This document shows, piece after piece, positions 4,950 to 7,115 of a stretch of 7,115 bases of DNA. Within the stretch, counting starts at the first letter, position 1. Every line of letters starts with the position of its first letter. The notes under the pieces were generated by a model. It did no database searches, had not been told where the DNA came from, and saw nothing but the letters and a program-made list of their open reading frames with translations. Where the stretch lies: positions 1 through 7,115 of the forward strand of contig CAXDRX010000044.1 in the NCBI GenBank assembly GCA_963991985.1, in the 5' to 3' direction. Both the position numbers and the translations under genes were made by a program. This DNA is from MED-G17 sp963991985. GTDB taxonomy: Bacteria; Bacteroidota; Bacteroidia; NS11-12g; UBA9320.

Positions 4950-7115
4950 AATATAAAATCAACATAGCCATTTTAATCCTTGTTTTTTCGAAAACAACGG
5001 TATCACAAAATATACCCATTGGTGCATGGCGCGCTCATTTTTCTTACAATGATGCCCTCGATATTGAAGAGTCTAAAAGCTTGATTTTTTGTGTTGCAGA
5101 AAGTGGTATGTATAGTGTAAACAAAGTTACGGGCGAGTTTGAAACCTACTCTAAAGTTCAGGGTTTCGCAGATTTTAAAGTATCAAAAATAAAATACAGT
5201 GATTCCTTAGGAATTTTATTGATTGCCTATGCCAATACAAATATTGATTTGCTTACCGATGATGGAAAGATCTTTAATATTCCAGACATCAAAAGAAAAC
5301 AGATTTTGGGTCAAAAAAATATCAATTCAATCAATATCATTGGGCGAAAAGCATACTTGTCTTGCTCTTTTGGCATAGTTGTGTTGGATCTGATAAAAAA
5401 GGAAATTAATGATTCATACTTAAACATAGGTCCAAACGGAACATTACTCAACATCAATTCTACTGAGTTTTTTCAAGATTATTTGTATGCTGCAACCAAT
5501 CAAGGAATTTATCGGGCATCTATTGTGGGAGAGAATTTATCGGACTATAATGCTTGGACCTTATTCGAGCCATCCTCAAACAATACAAATCACCTCAAAA
5601 ATTTTGACAATAAATTGTTTGCGTATATCGATAGTGTCTGCTACACCTTCGATGGAGCTCAATGGGTAACCTATCTTTCCCAGCAAAAAAGCAATACCGT
5701 TTCTATTCAAATTCATCATAAAAAGTTAATAATTGCTCAGCATGGTAAAATTCTTATTGTTGGCAAGGATGGTATCGTGAGAGAACAAAAAGAAAATCAA
5801 ATCAACGATGCATTGATTGATCAAAACGGTAATATTTGGAGCGGTGGTTATGCTGTTGCCATGTTTAGAATCAGCCCCGAAGGGCAGTATTATTTTTATC
5901 GACCCAATGGCCCAAACGCGTCACAAACATTTGATATTTTGGGCGTTCAAAACGAAGTAATAGTGAGCGGTGGTGGATATAGTGAACAATTTGCGCCCAA
6001 TTATTCTTCAAATGGATTTTATCGCTTCCGTCAAGGGCAATGGACCAATGTTAATGCTTCCAATGATGAGATTTTTGCACAAAGCAATTTAACAGATTTC
6101 ACCACGATTGCATATGATCAAACAAATGGATTCGTCTGGTTTGGCACCCATGGCAAGGGACTCGTTCAAACCCAAAATGCAGAAATAGTAAAAGTGTACA
6201 ATCAAAACAACAGTTCACTAAATACAATAACCGGCAATTTGGTTTATGTGACAGGTTTGTCCTTTGATAGCCAAGGAAATCTTTGGATAAGTAATTTCGG
6301 AGGCGATACGGCTCTATCCGTAAGAACCAAAGAGGGTAAATTTCATTCTTTTAGTATTCCAAAAAATAAAGTAGGCCAAATGGTTGTGGACCGGAACGAT
6401 CAAAAATGGATGCTTTTGCCGCAAGACGCAGGGGGTGGAATCGCGGTTTTTAAAGAGTCTGGATCATTTTCAAACAACTCATTTCAATTCAGAACATTGG
6501 GCACCGTAAAGGGGAGTGGAAATTTACCTAGCAACAATGTGAATGCCATACAGATGGACAAGAATGGAGAAATTTGGGTTGGAACTGAACAAGGCCTAAC
6601 TGTCTTTTACAATCCTTATGATATTTTTTTGGGTGGAGAAAGAGCAGATGCTCAGCAGATCATTATTGATGATGGAAAGGACATTGGTTATTTGCTCGGT
6701 AATGAATTTATCAATGACATAAAAATAGATGGTGCAAACAATAAATGGATTGCAACCAACAATGGGGTTTGGTTGATTGAAAAAGATGGAGATCGAGTAT
6801 TGGAACATTTTACCGAGGAAAATAGCCCATTACCAAACAACAAGGTAATATGTGTTGGGATTAATCCAACAAGTGGGGAGGTGTTTTTTGGAACAGAAAT
6901 TGGCATAGTCTCCTACCGCGGAAAAGCCACAGAAGGGGACAATGCCCATGGAGAAGTAATTATTTTTCCAAATCCAATCAGGCCTAACTACCGAGGCCCG
7001 GTCACCATAAGCGGTTTGCCGCAAAATGCTTTCGTTAAGATTACAGATGTTGCTGGTAATTTGGTCTACGAAATGAGAGCCCAAGGAGGGACCGCCATTT
7101 GGAACCAAAACAATC
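4946..7115 (+). CDS. porZ: PorZ, T9SS attachment-complex protein, C-terminus cut by window edge
   Basis: PorZ belongs to the T9SS attachment complex on the outer membrane surface; in Porphyromonas gingivalis it presents anionic LPS to the sortase PorU, which attaches it to secreted cargo. An open frame of 723 codons reaches the right edge; the family is about 780 residues, so only the last 40-60 are missing. A signal peptide (1-20, MKYKIN, hydrophobic core, TVS before QN) is followed by IPIGAWRAHFSYNDA, typical of PorZ. Two beta-propellers follow, with blade repeats of the form (D)xxGNxWxG: W298 (NGNIWSGG), W398 (NGFVWFGTHGKGL), W447 (QGNLWISN), W544 (NGEIWVGTEQGL), W601 (NNKWIATNNGV). From about residue 672 the C-terminal sorting domain begins: FPNPIRP, GPVTISGL, VKITDVAGNLVYE, GGTAIWN. 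The ATG at 4946 overlaps the rsmI stop, with AAAGGGG just upstream, suggesting translational coupling. No frameshift is seen. Confidence 0.93.
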   Translation, partial: MKYKINIAILILVFSKTTVSQNIPIGAWRAHFSYNDALDIEESKSLIFCVAESGMYSVNKVTGEFETYSKVQGFADFKVSKIKYSDSLGILLIAYANTNIDLLTDDGKIFNIPDIKRKQILGQKNINSINIIGRKAYLSCSFGIVVLDLIKKEINDSYLNIGPNGTLLNINSTEFFQDYLYAATNQGIYRASIVGENLSDYNAWTLFEPSSNNTNHLKNFDNKLFAYIDSVCYTFDGAQWVTYLSQQKSNTVSIQIHHKKLIIAQHGKILIVGKDGIVREQKENQINDALIDQNGNIWSGGYAVAMFRISPEGQYYFYRPNGPNASQTFDILGVQNEVIVSGGGYSEQFAPNYSSNGFYRFRQGQWTNVNASNDEIFAQSNLTDFTTIAYDQTNGFVWFGTHGKGLVQTQNAEIVKVYNQNNSSLNTITGNLVYVTGLSFDSQGNLWISNFGGDTALSVRTKEGKFHSFSIPKNKVGQMVVDRNDQKWMLLPQDAGGGIAVFKESGSFSNNSFQFRTLGTVKGSGNLPSNNVNAIQMDKNGEIWVGTEQGLTVFYNPYDIFLGGERADAQQIIIDDGKDIGYLLGNEFINDIKIDGANNKWIATNNGVWLIEKDGDRVLEHFTEENSPLPNNKVICVGINPTSGEVFFGTEIGIVSYRGKATEGDNAHGEVIIFPNPIRPNYRGPVTISGLPQNAFVKITDVAGNLVYEMRAQGGTAIWNQNN

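Noticed and set aside
3471..5894. PEGQYY occurs both near the C-terminus of the transpeptidase-family protein and inside PorZ (SPEGQYYFY)
   Set aside because: The surrounding residues and codons differ, the folds are unrelated, and a six-residue match in these lengths is likely chance rather than a shared module.
5820..6760. Regularly spaced NG(N/E)xW motifs in porZ considered as a possible two-component sensor protein
   Set aside because: Such propeller repeats do occur in hybrid sensor kinases, but here there is no transmembrane or kinase region and a T9SS sorting domain follows, which fits PorZ.
6596..7108. Several short minus-strand open frames (6596-6808, 6688-6906, 6830-7108)
   Set aside because: All lie inside the confirmed porZ frame, which shows clear propeller and sorting-domain motifs there.
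1..7115. CRISPR arrays, tRNA or rRNA genes, insertion sequences, phage attachment sites and defence or toxin-antitoxin cassettes
   Set aside because: I looked on both strands and found no regularly spaced repeats, terminal inverted repeats, transposase motifs or RNA-gene signatures; coding genes fill nearly all of the window.

Overview
The window is AT-rich and reads as a chromosomal stretch from a member of the phylum Bacteroidota. The evidence is two marker proteins of that phylum: a GldB-type gliding lipoprotein and a PorZ-type component of the type IX secretion system (T9SS). Start codons mostly lack a clear Shine-Dalgarno sequence, and exported proteins have '...QN' after the signal peptide, both common in the phylum. 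The class cannot be fixed from sequence reading alone.

Layout: (1) 1-1324, minus strand: most of a glutamine-dependent NAD+ synthetase (nadE), running off the left edge and missing its C-terminus. (2) 1325-1425: a short divergent promoter region with a possible nadE promoter and an imperfect inverted repeat. (3) 1426-2442, plus: gldB. (4) 2443-2629: a non-coding gap with weak terminator-like structure. (5) 2630-3448, plus: a small MscS-family mechanosensitive channel. (6) 3454-4218, minus: an exported YafK/DpaA-like protein of the L,D-transpeptidase (YkuD-fold) family, convergent with the channel with only five bases between them. (7) 4218-4949, plus: rsmI (16S rRNA C1402 2'-O-methyltransferase), whose possible ATG shares one base with the TTG start of the divergent transpeptidase gene. 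(8) 4946-7115, plus: porZ, overlapping the rsmI stop by four bases (ATGA) and running off the right edge inside its C-terminal T9SS sorting domain.

The genes are not one pathway. Two (nadE, rsmI) are housekeeping; four concern the cell envelope: GldB (gliding lipoprotein), MscS (osmotic safety valve), the transpeptidase-family protein (peptidoglycan) and PorZ (delivery of anionic LPS to the T9SS sortase, as known from Porphyromonas gingivalis). The only strong coupling visible is rsmI-porZ.

I found no mobile element, CRISPR array, tRNA, rRNA or defence cassette, and no convincing undescribed system. The points worth a second look concern gene arrangement, a TTG start, an atypical lipobox, and what a YafK-like enzyme does in a phylum not known to carry Braun's lipoprotein.
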